44,045 nucleotides of DNA from an uncultured Synergistales bacterium (lineage in GTDB: Bacteria; Synergistota; Synergistia; Synergistales; Aminobacteriaceae), in assembly GCA_905233725.1 (NCBI GenBank), contig CAJOEM010000018.1:1-44045 (forward strand). The letters are read 5' to 3'. Below are positions 16,341 to 23,673 of the stretch, piece after piece; position 1 is the first letter of the stretch; every line of letters starts with the position of its first letter. The translations under genes and the position numbers were made by a program. The notes below the pieces were generated by a model, which ran no database searches, had not been told where the DNA came from, and worked only from the letters and a program-made list of their open reading frames with translations.

Positions 16341-18800
16341 TTGAATAGTAATTCCAGATTGAAATTGAAGTTGACACCGGATAAATTACGCAAGATTAAG
16401 TCACCGGAGAGTTGGAAGTTGAAAGACACGAACGAGATTAAGCTCCCGAAAAATTCACGCAGCAAAGAGGGCTTGATTGGACAGCAGCGTGCGATTGAAG
16501 CGATGGATTTTGGACTCGAAGTTTCAGGACGCGGCTATAATATTTTCGTTGTAGGCAATCCCGGAAACGGCAGAACAAGTTACACGCTCGAAAAGTTGAA
16601 CGCTCGTGCGGCAAAATTACCAGCTCCGGACGATTGGCTCTACGTGTACAATTTCGAAAAACCGGGCGAACCGCTGGCAATTTCTGTCAAAGCTGGTCAG
16701 GGGAAAAATCTGTTAAATGATCTCGATAACTTGCTGAGTGAATTGAAAGTTGCGATTAGTAAGGCGTTCGAGCAAAGTCAATATGAAGACGCGAAATCGA
16801 AACTCGTGAAGAAATTCCAGGAGCAAGTCGAGGCGATCATGAACGTTCTGAGAAGTTCGGCAGCGAAAAAAAAATTCTCACTCAGGCGCACGTCTCAGGG
16901 CTTCATAAACGTTCCGCTGGTTAAAGACAAAGACGACAATGGCAACGAGATCGAACGCGAAATGACTCCTGAAGAATACGAGTCCGTCTCACAAGAACAG
17001 CAGAAGAAATATCAAGCTATATCCGAGAAACTCTCGCAGAGAACTATTGTGGGAATGCGCATGATTCGCGACAAGGAAAAGATCCTCAAGAAGCAAATCG
17101 ATGAACTCGAAACGGAAATTTGCAAGACAGCGATAACTCCGAGTTTTGAAGATTTACGCGCGAAATATCAGGGCAACGAAAATTTTCTGAATTGGCTGGA
17201 GAAAATGTCAGGCGACGTAATCGAGAATTTCGGTGTGTTCGTTTCAGCAGCACGCGACGATAATTCCGAGGCAGATTTCACGCGATACAGTGCGAATCTG
17301 TTCGTGTCGAATGATCCCAAAAAGGGCGCGCCGGTGATTTGGGAGACGAATCCTACGTATTATAATTTGTCCGGGCGTGTCGAGTACGAAAGTCATCAGG
17401 GATACTTGTACACGGATTTCAAAAAGATTTTGCCCGGAGCGTTTCAGAAAGCTAACGGAGGATTTCTTGTTCTTGACGCTGAGAAAGTCCTGATGAATTT
17501 CATGTCGTGGGAAGCGATTAAGAGATTGCTTCGAACAGGCGAGGCTGCGATTGAGAATTTGGGTGAACAGTACGGAGCGATTCCAGTTGCGTCACTCAGA
17601 CCTGCGCCGGTTAAGACGAATCTGAAAATCATCATGACTGGCTCACCGTATATTTACGAGATTTTGCAGTATTACGATCCGGAGTTCCAGAAGATATTCA
17701 AGATTAAGGCGAGTTTTGATGTCGATATGCCGCGGACTGCTCATAACGAACGCAGAATGGCAAATTACATCGCAGAAATTATTCAGCGCGAGAATTTGAA
17801 GCCGTTTGATGCAGATGCGCTGTCGGAAATTATCGAGTGGGCAAGTCGTGAGGCAGAAGATCAGAATTTGCTCTCGGTTCAGGTTGGCAGTCTGCGTGAA
17901 TTATTGACTGAGTCGAGTGCGTGGGCAGGCTTGAATGACAAGGCGAGTGCTCACGTAAAGCGCACAGATGTTGTGAAAGCGATTGAGCATAAGAATTACC
18001 GTTCAGGCTTGTATCGCGATAAATTGGCGCGTGCATTTAAAGACGGAGTTTTGCGAATCGACACATCCGGTGAAGCTGTCGGGCAAATTAACGGGCTTTC
18101 GGTGATTGACATGACGGATTACAGATTCGGTCACCCGTCGCGAATTACGGCGAATGTCTTCATGGGTCAGGAAGGCGTTGTGAATATCGAGCGCGAAGTG
18201 AAAATGACAGGTCCGATTCATAATAAAGGCTTGATGATTCTGTCGAGTTACCTGGGACGAAAATACGCTCAGGATATGCCGTTGACGCTATCGGCGCATA
18301 TCACGTTCGAGCAGAATTACAGCGGCATCGAAGGCGACAGCGCATCATCGACGGAATTGTATTGCTTATTATCGGCTTTATCGGGTTTGCCGTTGAAACA
18401 GGGAATCGCAGTTACAGGATCGGTCGATCAATTCGGAACAGTTCAAGCAATCGGCGGCGTGAATGAGAAAATCGAGGGTTTCTACGAGTATTGCAAGCTC
18501 TCAGGATTAACCGGCGAACAGGGCGTAATGATTCCTCAGGCGAATGCTCGGCACTTAATGCTGAATTCTGAAGTAATCGAGGCTGTGAAATCCGGGAAAT
18601 TTTCGGTTTGGGCTGTGAATGGCATTGATGAAGGTATCGAGTTATTGACCGGCGTTAGTGCGGGACGTGCGCGCAAAGATGGATCGTACACAGAAGGCTC
18701 GGTTCATGGACGAGTGAAGGCGCGTTTGAAGAAAATGCTGAGCGACAGCATGAGGCTTGAGCAGAAATTCGGCGGCAAGTCTCGCAAGAAGAAATCATGA
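16341..18800 (+). CDS. ATP-dependent Lon-type protease, AAA_32 family
   Basis: An 819-residue protein of the Lon-homologue family without the classic Lon N-terminal domain. Residues about 35-75 have GLIGQQRAIEAMDFGL and the P-loop GNPGNGRTSY; Arg in place of the P-loop Lys is usual here. A helical region (about 120-280) follows, then Walker B-like NGGFLVLDAEKVL. The C-terminal S16 domain has GDSASST with catalytic Ser667 and GGVNEKIEG with catalytic Lys710, 43 residues apart as in E. coli Lon. An ATG at 16326 extends the ORF by five codons, but GGAGAG (16328-16333) lies inside it and points to TTG 16341. It should degrade folded or damaged proteins in the cytoplasm. Confidence 0.9.
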   Translation: MNSNSRLKLKLTPDKLRKIKSPESWKLKDTNEIKLPKNSRSKEGLIGQQRAIEAMDFGLEVSGRGYNIFVVGNPGNGRTSYTLEKLNARAAKLPAPDDWLYVYNFEKPGEPLAISVKAGQGKNLLNDLDNLLSELKVAISKAFEQSQYEDAKSKLVKKFQEQVEAIMNVLRSSAAKKKFSLRRTSQGFINVPLVKDKDDNGNEIEREMTPEEYESVSQEQQKKYQAISEKLSQRTIVGMRMIRDKEKILKKQIDELETEICKTAITPSFEDLRAKYQGNENFLNWLEKMSGDVIENFGVFVSAARDDNSEADFTRYSANLFVSNDPKKGAPVIWETNPTYYNLSGRVEYESHQGYLYTDFKKILPGAFQKANGGFLVLDAEKVLMNFMSWEAIKRLLRTGEAAIENLGEQYGAIPVASLRPAPVKTNLKIIMTGSPYIYEILQYYDPEFQKIFKIKASFDVDMPRTAHNERRMANYIAEIIQRENLKPFDADALSEIIEWASREAEDQNLLSVQVGSLRELLTESSAWAGLNDKASAHVKRTDVVKAIEHKNYRSGLYRDKLARAFKDGVLRIDTSGEAVGQINGLSVIDMTDYRFGHPSRITANVFMGQEGVVNIEREVKMTGPIHNKGLMILSSYLGRKYAQDMPLTLSAHITFEQNYSGIEGDSASSTELYCLLSALSGLPLKQGIAVTGSVDQFGTVQAIGGVNEKIEGFYEYCKLSGLTGEQGVMIPQANARHLMLNSEVIEAVKSGKFSVWAVNGIDEGIELLTGVSAGRARKDGSYTEGSVHGRVKARLKKMLSDSMRLEQKFGGKSRKKKS

Positions 18801-19522
18801 AAAAGAATCACACCCTCTCGATTGAAAGCGTAATTGATCGGGAGGGCGAAATTTTTGTGTTTCGAGTTCTGGATATGTTGGAGCAGGAATATCACAACGA
18901 AGCTAATCCCCCTGAACTTGGACACGCAGAGCCACTTGACGGATTGGTCTTGACTGTTTTGTCGCAGAATACGAATGACAAGAATCGTGACGCAGCGTTC
19001 GAAAATTTGCAGAAGAATTACGCCGATTATCATGAAATTGTTGACTCAGGAGCAGTTGAACTCGCAAAGATTATCAAATCCGCCGGGCTTGCTGCGACGA
19101 AATCATCACGCATAATCGAGATATTGCGAAAAATTCATGAGGACTTCGGGGAATATTCGCTTAAGAATCTCGCAAAATTTTCGCGCACACAAGCTTGGGA
19201 TTACTTGATAAATTTCAAAGGCATCGGAGTAAAGACTGTGGCGTGTGTTTTGCTGTTTGACCTGAAGATGAAGGCGTTTCCGGTTGACACGCACGTCAGC
19301 AGAATAACTCGCCGTTTAGGAATCGTTCCTGAGAAAACTCACGCTGATGAAATATCGCTCCTGTTCGAGAGATTTGTTCCTGAGAATCGCTGCTTAGGCG
19401 GACACGTGAACATGATTGCGCACGGTCGGGCAGTCTGTCATTCGCGAAAGCCGGATTGCGAAATTTGTGTGCTGCGTGAAATTTGCAAGAGTTTCGGAAC
19501 TTTTTTTAATCCTCAGACGTGA
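18797..19522 (+). CDS. nth: Endonuclease III-like DNA glycosylase/AP lyase
   Basis: A 241-residue HhH-GPD protein. The helix-hairpin-helix is FKGIGVKTVAC with catalytic Lys146, followed by catalytic Asp164 in PVDTHVSR, 18 residues on as in E. coli Nth. The C-terminus holds the 4Fe-4S cluster pattern C-x6-C-x2-C-x5-C. It removes oxidised pyrimidines and nicks the abasic site. The N-terminal LTVLSQNTNDKNRD is the variant found in the broader Nth family, so substrate range may differ from E. coli. ATG overlaps the Lon stop by four bases; its 3' end overlaps convergent pgsA by 17 bases. Confidence 0.9.
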   Translation: MKKNHTLSIESVIDREGEIFVFRVLDMLEQEYHNEANPPELGHAEPLDGLVLTVLSQNTNDKNRDAAFENLQKNYADYHEIVDSGAVELAKIIKSAGLAATKSSRIIEILRKIHEDFGEYSLKNLAKFSRTQAWDYLINFKGIGVKTVACVLLFDLKMKAFPVDTHVSRITRRLGIVPEKTHADEISLLFERFVPENRCLGGHVNMIAHGRAVCHSRKPDCEICVLREICKSFGTFFNPQT

Positions 19523-20069
19523 GAATTTTGCTGCCGTCGATCAGATATTCCATGCCGGACCAGACAGTTAAGATCATCGCAACCCACATCAGGATCATTC
19601 CGCCGGGAATATTCAGGATTAGCATTACTAGCGCGATTATTTGACAGACGGTTTTGAGTTTGCCGCCTTTTGACGCTGCGATCACGACACCCTCAGCAGC
19701 AGCCACAAGTCTCAGCCCCGTAACGACAAATTCGCGTGTGATAATTACCATTACGATCCAAGCCGGAACTCGTCCAAGTTCGATTAACGCCAACATTGCA
19801 GCGATTACGAGGACTTTGTCAGCCAACGGATCGATAAATTTTCCCAGAGTTGTAACGAGTTTATTTTTCCGCGCGATGTAGCCATCAAGAGAATCAGTTA
19901 TTGCCGCAATTATGAACACGAACGCAGCCAACGCATCACCCCAACTCACGGATTGCAAGAACGGAATCGGCGTGTCAATTCTCAGCGACAGGAACAATAA
20001 AACTAACGGAGCAAGAAACACTCTCACGAGACTTAGCATATTTGGCACATTAAGAACTTTTGTACGCAA
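19506..20069 (-). CDS. pgsA: CDP-diacylglycerol-glycerol-3-phosphate 3-phosphatidyltransferase
   Basis: A 187-residue membrane enzyme that makes phosphatidylglycerophosphate, the first step to phosphatidylglycerol. It has the CDP-alcohol phosphatidyltransferase motif D-x2-DG-x2-AR-x8-G-x3-D-x3-D (DSLDGYIARK...GKFIDPLAD) and about five membrane segments. The longest ORF starts at 20123 inside the shared intergenic repeat; GGGGG at about 20077-20081 points to TTG 20069 (LRTKVLNVPNML), which gives the normal family N-terminus and is used here. Confidence 0.93.
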   Translation of the reverse strand: MRTKVLNVPNMLSLVRVFLAPLVLLFLSLRIDTPIPFLQSVSWGDALAAFVFIIAAITDSLDGYIARKNKLVTTLGKFIDPLADKVLVIAAMLALIELGRVPAWIVMVIITREFVVTGLRLVAAAEGVVIAASKGGKLKTVCQIIALVMLILNIPGGMILMWVAMILTVWSGMEYLIDGSKILTSED

Positions 20070-20101
20070 AATTAATCCCCCGTAAAATTCGAAAATTAAT
20101 A

Positions 20102-20269
20102 AAACTCCAGTGATATAAAACACTTTGAGAAATAAAATTACCGGAAAAATAACGACCGTTCTGTAAAATTATTTTTTATACTTATATCAGATTTCGTTTT
20201 TGATTTCAAGCCATTTTAATTATAAAATAAAACGAAGCTTTACCATTTTTTAGGAAAAATACACGTTTT
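20102..20269 (+). repeat. Shared intergenic element, copy B (pgsA/mnhE)
   Basis: Second copy of the element at 13444-13579. The left block (20102-20153) is followed by about 30 bases absent from copy A, then the right block (about 20184-20269). The promoter TTGATT (20200-20205), 17 bases, TAAAAT (20223-20228) is conserved, as are the arms TTCGTT (20193-20198) and AACGAA (20231-20236). Both copies lie between divergent genes, with the promoter facing the plus-strand gene. Confidence 0.85.
20200..20228 (+). promoter_or_regulatory. Probable promoter of the antiporter operon within the shared element
   Basis: TTGATT-17-TAAAAT, identical to the folD copy, again framed by inverted TTCGTT/AACGAA arms. 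mnhE starts 71 bases downstream. Confidence 0.55.
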
Positions 20270-20299
20270 AGAACATTATTTGAAAAAGAGGGTGTATAT

Positions 20300-20638
20300 A
20301 TGCTGTCGAAATTTCTGAAAATTTTCCCGTACATGTTTTTATACGTTGGAGTTTTGCTATTCGAGACAGTGCGCGCGAATTTATCGATTATACGCATTGT
20401 GTTAGCTCCCGAAATCGAGGTAGAACCGTGTATTCTGAAATTCAGGACTGGTTTGAAATCGCCTGCTGCACGAGTTGCGCTTGCAAATTCGATCACGCTC
20501 ACGCCCGGAACAATCACCGTTTCGATTGATGGCGACGAATTGCTGGTTCATGCTCTAAATCGTGAGTTTGCCACTGGACTTGAAGGCTCAATTTTTGAGA
20601 GAATATTGTCAGAAATGGAGCGAAAAATTTATGATTAG
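20300..20638 (+). CDS. mnhE: Na+/H+ antiporter subunit MnhE/MrpE, short form
   Basis: A 112-residue protein; typical MnhE is about 160. Residues 1-35 contain one clear membrane stretch (YMFLYVGVLLFETVRANLSIIRIVL), where the usual protein has two or more. The C-terminal half has the conserved ANSITLTPGTITVSIDGDELLVHAL block that identifies MnhE. ATG 20300 behind GAGGGTG. First gene of a Mrp/Mbh-type antiporter operon. A CodY-box-like palindrome lies in codons 4-8 (20309-20323). The N-terminus seems truncated relative to the family, but the start is well supported by the ribosome site. Confidence 0.85.
   Translation: MLSKFLKIFPYMFLYVGVLLFETVRANLSIIRIVLAPEIEVEPCILKFRTGLKSPAARVALANSITLTPGTITVSIDGDELLVHALNREFATGLEGSIFERILSEMERKIYD
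20309..20323. promoter_or_regulatory. CodY-box-like palindrome at the start of mnhE
   Basis: AAATTTCTGAAAATT matches 14 of 15 positions of AATTTTCWGAAAATT. It overlaps codons 4-8 of mnhE, where a bound regulator could block elongation. It also encodes an ordinary Lys-Phe-Leu-Lys-Ile stretch, so coding alone could explain it. Confidence 0.35.
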
Positions 20639-20942
20639 TAATTTCGAGGAAATCAAGTATTATTTGCTAATCGGAAGCGCGATATTTTTGTCGGCTATGA
20701 TATTTTTTTGCCTGCTTCGAGCGATTCTTGGTCCGAGATTCACGGATCGAATCATTGCAGCGAATATCATTGGGACGAAAGTGATTGTGTTAATCTCGAT
20801 TTTTGCATTGATAATCGGCGAGGATTACCTGATTGACATTTGCCTGATTTGCGCGCTCATGAGTTTTCTTGCGACAGTCGTTCTCGCGAAATCCGTGATC
20901 AAAAATCAAGACGCAGCTTCAAATTCAAAGGAGAAAGTCTGA
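20631..20942 (+). CDS. mnhF: Na+/H+ antiporter subunit MnhF/MrpF
   Basis: A 103-residue protein with three membrane segments. The motif LLRAILGPRFTDRIIAANIIGTKVIVLI is diagnostic of MnhF. The start is ATG 20631, overlapping the mnhE end by eight bases, with GGAG in the last mnhE codons. The longer ORF from 20562 is only the shadow of mnhE. Part of the hydrophobic MnhEFG group that completes the antiporter. Confidence 0.9.
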   Translation: MISNFEEIKYYLLIGSAIFLSAMIFFCLLRAILGPRFTDRIIAANIIGTKVIVLISIFALIIGEDYLIDICLICALMSFLATVVLAKSVIKNQDAASNSKEKV

Positions 20943-21277
20943 TGCTGAGAATAATTATTGCAGGCTTGCTATTGTTATCTGGATTGTTTGTTTTGGGAAT
21001 TGCTACGATTGGAATTTTTAGATTCAGCACGATGTTGAATCGCATTCACGTCGCAGCCAAGTGTGAAACTTTGGGAGCGTTGTTAGTGCTTGCGAGTTTG
21101 ATCGTAATGTCAGGCTTCACGATTTTCTCGTTAAAGCTATTGCTCGTGATAATATTCTTGTGTCTGTGCAATCCAGTCGCAAGTCATTTAGTCGCGCGTG
21201 CTGAAGTCAGGACAAATCACAATATCTGGAAAACTTGCGATTTTATCGACGAGTCAAAAACTGGAGGCGAAGATTAG
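20942..21277 (+). CDS. mnhG: Na+/H+ antiporter subunit MnhG/MrpG
   Basis: A 111-residue protein with three membrane segments. GIATIGIFRFSTMLNRIHVAAKCETLGALLVL is the MnhG signature (usually RFPDxYxRxHAAxKxxTLG). ATG 20942 overlaps the mnhF stop by one base (TGATG), with AAAGGAG eight bases upstream. Confidence 0.92.
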   Translation: MLRIIIAGLLLLSGLFVLGIATIGIFRFSTMLNRIHVAAKCETLGALLVLASLIVMSGFTIFSLKLLLVIIFLCLCNPVASHLVARAEVRTNHNIWKTCDFIDESKTGGED

Positions 21278-21550
21278 ATGACAATTATCGAATGGCTGTT
21301 GCTGGGATTTTTGATAGTTTGTGCGATTGCGGCGTCGATGGCGAAGAACTTGCTAAATTCCGTGATTATATTCATGAGCTATAGTCTTGTTATGTCGGTG
21401 ATTTTTGTGCTGTTGCGTTCTCCGGATTTGGCGATGACTGAAGCAGCGCTTGGAGCAGGAGTTACGAGCATATTATTTTTTCTTGCATTACGAAAAGTCG
21501 GGCAAATGCATCACGAACACGAACACGAATCTGAATCTGGCAGCAAATAA
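21278..21550 (+). CDS. MbhD-like antiporter subunit (DUF4040)
   Basis: A 90-residue protein with three membrane segments, matching the MbhD/DUF4040 domain: MAKNLLNSVIIFMSYSLVMSVIFVLLRSPDLAMTEAALGAGVTSILFFLAL. In classic Mrp this segment is part of the large MnhA subunit; here it is a separate gene, as in Mbh-type complexes. It ends in an unusual HHEHEHESES tail that might bind metal. ATG directly abuts the mnhG stop, with GGAGG upstream. A 2.3-kb block of unrelated genes follows before the operon resumes. Confidence 0.88.
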   Translation: MTIIEWLLLGFLIVCAIAASMAKNLLNSVIIFMSYSLVMSVIFVLLRSPDLAMTEAALGAGVTSILFFLALRKVGQMHHEHEHESESGSK

Positions 21551-21571
21551 TTCACTGGAGGTTGATTTGAA

Positions 21572-22477
21572 ATGGAAACGTTCTCAGAAATATTTTGGGC
21601 AGGTGTGAAGAAATACTGCGTTCAAATTGTTGCTGCGTCGTTATTCGGCTTGACGTTGATAATATTCCCGGGATTGCGCCGTGTATTGGTGAAGTTCTCG
21701 GACTTCGTGAAAAATTCCCTGAGAAAATCCCCGGAGCAGAGAGAAAAATTTGTTCCTGTCAGTTCGGGAAATATCGAACGGAAACGTACCCACGTAGACA
21801 CTAACAGATTCTTATTCGGAATTATATTTGTCGTGTTCTTGTGTATTGTTCTCGCGCTATTGTTCAAATTCGGAGAAGATGCCTTAAAATTTATTTTCCC
21901 TCTATATTTTCTGTTGGCTATTCTGTTCGTGCCTTTGCAATTTCGTCCTGTCTCGAAAAACGAGATCGCAAAAGCTGAAACCGGCGACGCAGATTTACAA
22001 TATTCACTCGCTGAACATTATGCTGTGAAAGATCAGAATCGAAACGCTTACATGTGGTATTACGTTGCGACGATGTCTGGTCACAAATCGGCTGCGGAAA
22101 AATGCAAGAAACTCGAACGTAAGAAAAAAATTTCACCGTCAGAAGCTCTGGAAGCTCAGTCTGAAGCAGGGAAAATCTACGCGAAGATTCAGACACGTTT
22201 GAAGCTTGAATTTGAAAAATTTCGGGAATTGTCGATGAAGGGCGATTCTGTTGCGCAATATAATCTGGGTTGGATGTATCAGCACGGCGAACATGTTCAG
22301 CAGGATAATTTTCGTGCGTATGTCTGGTATTATCTCGCGGATTTATGCGGAGATGCTGCAGCAAATGCTCAACTCAAGCAATTCGCCGAAAAATTGTTCC
22401 CGTCACAAATCGAAGCTGCTCAGTCAGAAGCTCGTGAGAAATTCGCAGCTATCAAAAAATTTCTGGAGGTAAAGTAA
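21572..22477 (+). CDS. Membrane protein with Sel1-like repeats inserted in the antiporter operon
   Basis: A 301-residue protein. Residues about 10-35 and 82-135 are hydrophobic (one and about two membrane segments). Residues about 140-300 carry two Sel1-like repeats: ETGDADLQYSLAEHYA...AYMWYYVATMSGH and MKGDSVAQYNLGWMYQHGEHVQQDNFRAYVWYYLADLCGD. Each is followed by a helix with SEA-x-E/K residues. Sel1 repeats bind proteins. ATG 21572 behind GGAGG, and its stop overlaps the start of the Rpn-like gene by one base (TAATG). It is not a known antiporter subunit. Confidence 0.78.
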   Translation: METFSEIFWAGVKKYCVQIVAASLFGLTLIIFPGLRRVLVKFSDFVKNSLRKSPEQREKFVPVSSGNIERKRTHVDTNRFLFGIIFVVFLCIVLALLFKFGEDALKFIFPLYFLLAILFVPLQFRPVSKNEIAKAETGDADLQYSLAEHYAVKDQNRNAYMWYYVATMSGHKSAAEKCKKLERKKKISPSEALEAQSEAGKIYAKIQTRLKLEFEKFRELSMKGDSVAQYNLGWMYQHGEHVQQDNFRAYVWYYLADLCGDAAANAQLKQFAEKLFPSQIEAAQSEAREKFAAIKKFLEVK

Positions 22478-23409
22478 TGTGTGAAGAATTTGATCATGAT
22501 GCCTGGTGGAAACAATGTATCAGGAGATTTTTACCGGAGTTGGTTCTGAAGACTATTCCGGAGCTTTATAACGACGCAGATTTCACGATTGCGCCGAAAT
22601 TTTTGAGTCAGGAACTGCAGGACACTTTGCAAAATTCTGATGAGCATAAATCCTCGCTTTACGTTGATGAGCTTGTAGAGATTCAGTTAAAGACGGGTGA
22701 AGCTGAGTGGGTTTTGCTGCACATAGAAGTTCAGGGGAAAGGTAATCGTGATATTTCGTGGCGAATGATGCTGTACTGCTGTCTGATATTCGCGCATTAT
22801 CACAAGATGCCGATTGCCCTGGCGATTCTCACGCACAAACGCCCTAAACGCGAAATACCCGGAATTTACGAGTTCAACCAATACGGAACGCAACACAGAT
22901 ATGTTTATAATATTTTCGAAGTGTACGCTCAAAATGACAAAGAATTATTGAATGGCAATAACCCGTTTGATCCGATTATTTACGTTGCAAAGAAATTCAG
23001 GGATTACAACGGAAGCACGCGAGAGAAAGAGTTCAAGAAATTCTCGTACTTGAAAGAAGTCGCTGTGTTGCTGAATAACAGGGGCTGGAGCATTCAAGAT
23101 CGACGAGATATTTTGATGTTTGTTGGTCAGATAATCAGGCTCAGAGACGAGGAACTCAAGCTTGAATTTGAGAAATTTAATAGTAATTTGAGAGGAGAAA
23201 ACAAGATGCTGGAAAAATCTTTTATCGAGGAATGGATCGAGGAAAGCGAAAACAAAGCTTTTACGAAAGGACGTTCAGAAGGACGTTCAGAAGGGCGTTC
23301 GGAAGGACGTGCAGAAAATATGAACGCAGTTGTGGAGGCTTTGGCATCAAAAGGAATGTCACCAGATTTTATTGCGGAAATTAGGGAGATTTGCATGAAA
23401 AGATCTTAA
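22477..23409 (+). CDS. Rpn-family PD-(D/E)XK nuclease
   Basis: A 310-residue protein of the Rpn / PDDEXK transposase-like nuclease family. Residues 20-90 hold the nuclease core: Asp64 in VDELVEI, then Glu84-x-Gln86 in LLHIEVQGK. Residues about 125-215 contain YEFNQYGTQHRYVYN and FKKFSYLKEVAVLLNNRGWS, typical of the family. The last 67 residues form a separate module: EKSFIEEWIEESENKAF, then four Gly-Arg-Ser-Glu repeats, then a helical end with SPDFIAEIREI. Rpn proteins were first linked to recombination and, in E. coli, act as toxic anti-phage nucleases inhibited by a protein made from inside their own gene. ATG overlaps the Sel1 stop behind GGAGG. Confidence 0.85.
   Translation: MCEEFDHDAWWKQCIRRFLPELVLKTIPELYNDADFTIAPKFLSQELQDTLQNSDEHKSSLYVDELVEIQLKTGEAEWVLLHIEVQGKGNRDISWRMMLYCCLIFAHYHKMPIALAILTHKRPKREIPGIYEFNQYGTQHRYVYNIFEVYAQNDKELLNGNNPFDPIIYVAKKFRDYNGSTREKEFKKFSYLKEVAVLLNNRGWSIQDRRDILMFVGQIIRLRDEELKLEFEKFNSNLRGENKMLEKSFIEEWIEESENKAFTKGRSEGRSEGRSEGRAENMNAVVEALASKGMSPDFIAEIREICMKRS
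23206..23276 (+). repeat. 71-bp exact direct repeat, copy 1
   Basis: Identical base for base to 23450-23520. It begins at the internal ATG of the Rpn-like gene and ends in the first GRSE unit. Perfect identity with no silent change implies a very recent duplication or gene conversion. Confidence 0.95.
23206..23409 (+). CDS. Putative internal product: C-terminal module of the Rpn-like protein
   Basis: An in-frame ATG at 23206 (codon 244 of the Rpn-like gene) has a strong ribosome site, AGAGGAG (23191-23197), eight bases upstream. It would give a 67-residue protein, MLEKSFIEEW..., with the GRSE repeats and the helical end. The same module, with the same starting ATG, exists as a free-standing ORF at 23450. 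In E. coli rpn genes such an internal product blocks the full-length nuclease. Here that function is inference. Confidence 0.55.
   Translation: MLEKSFIEEWIEESENKAFTKGRSEGRSEGRSEGRAENMNAVVEALASKGMSPDFIAEIREICMKRS
23269..23316 (+). repeat. 12-bp tandem repeats coding Gly-Arg-Ser-Glu
   Basis: Four units of the form GGACGTTCAGAA with a few substitutions. The 12-bp period keeps the frame, so slippage would change the length of the linker and not switch the gene off. Related units recur at 23513-23548. Confidence 0.9.
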
Positions 23410-23449
23410 ATCTCATGAAATTGCGCGAAAGAAATTGAAGGATAGCGAG

Positions 23450-23520
23450 ATGCTGGAAAAATCTTTTATCGAGGAATGGATCGAGGAAAGCGAAAACAAA
23501 GCTTTTACGAAAGGACGTTC
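23450..23520 (+). repeat. 71-bp exact direct repeat, copy 2
   Basis: Copy of 23206-23276, offset by 244 bp. Recombination between the copies would swap the end of the nuclease gene for the tail 2 end and delete the DNA in between. Confidence 0.95.
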
Positions 23521-23620
23521 GGAGGGACGTGCAGAAGGACGTTCAGAAACTTTGGACGAGGTTGCCGCACTTTTGAAGCAGAAGGGAATATCGCCGGAAA
23601 TTATTTCTGAACTCAGGTAA
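23450..23620 (+). CDS. Free-standing copy of the Rpn C-terminal module (tail 2)
   Basis: A 56-residue ORF. Its first 23 residues are identical to the internal product of the upstream gene (MLEKSFIEEWIEESENKAF...). Three GRSE-type repeats follow, and then a different end, LDEVAALLKQKGISPEIISELR, related to the parent's end (SPDFIAEIREI). ATG 23450 has AAGGA about eight bases upstream; an ATG at 23435 adds five codons. No nuclease core is present. It may be an inhibitor of the Rpn nuclease or a spare tail for recombination. Confidence 0.6.
   Translation: MLEKSFIEEWIEESENKAFTKGRSEGRAEGRSETLDEVAALLKQKGISPEIISELR
23513..23548 (+). repeat. 12-bp tandem repeats in tail 2
   Basis: Three units of the GGACGTTCAGAA type, against four in the parent gene, so the unit number has already diverged. 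Confidence 0.88.
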
Positions 23621-23673
23621 GTTTGTTTAGGATCATGAAGATGTTCGCGTTCTAAGGATAGGAGAGGAAAAAA

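Noticed and set aside
16341-18800. Broken P-loop (Arg instead of Lys) as a sign of a dead ATPase
   Set aside because: The GRT form is usual in the AAA_32 Lon-like family, and both protease residues are present at the correct distance.
20124-20299. Coding sequence within the pgsA/mnhE gap, such as an N-terminal extension of pgsA or an antisense ORF
   Set aside because: The extension falls in the repeated intergenic element, and a clear ribosome site supports the shorter pgsA; the antisense ORF has no ribosome site and lies opposite mnhE.
22477-23409. Transposase of an insertion sequence
   Set aside because: The family is sometimes labelled transposase, but I see no terminal inverted repeats or target duplication around it, and its starts and stops interlock with the operon.
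23269-23548. Regular 12-bp repeats that could suggest a CRISPR or minisatellite array
   Set aside because: They are contiguous, in frame, without spacers, and encode Gly-Arg-Ser-Glu linkers typical of this nuclease family.
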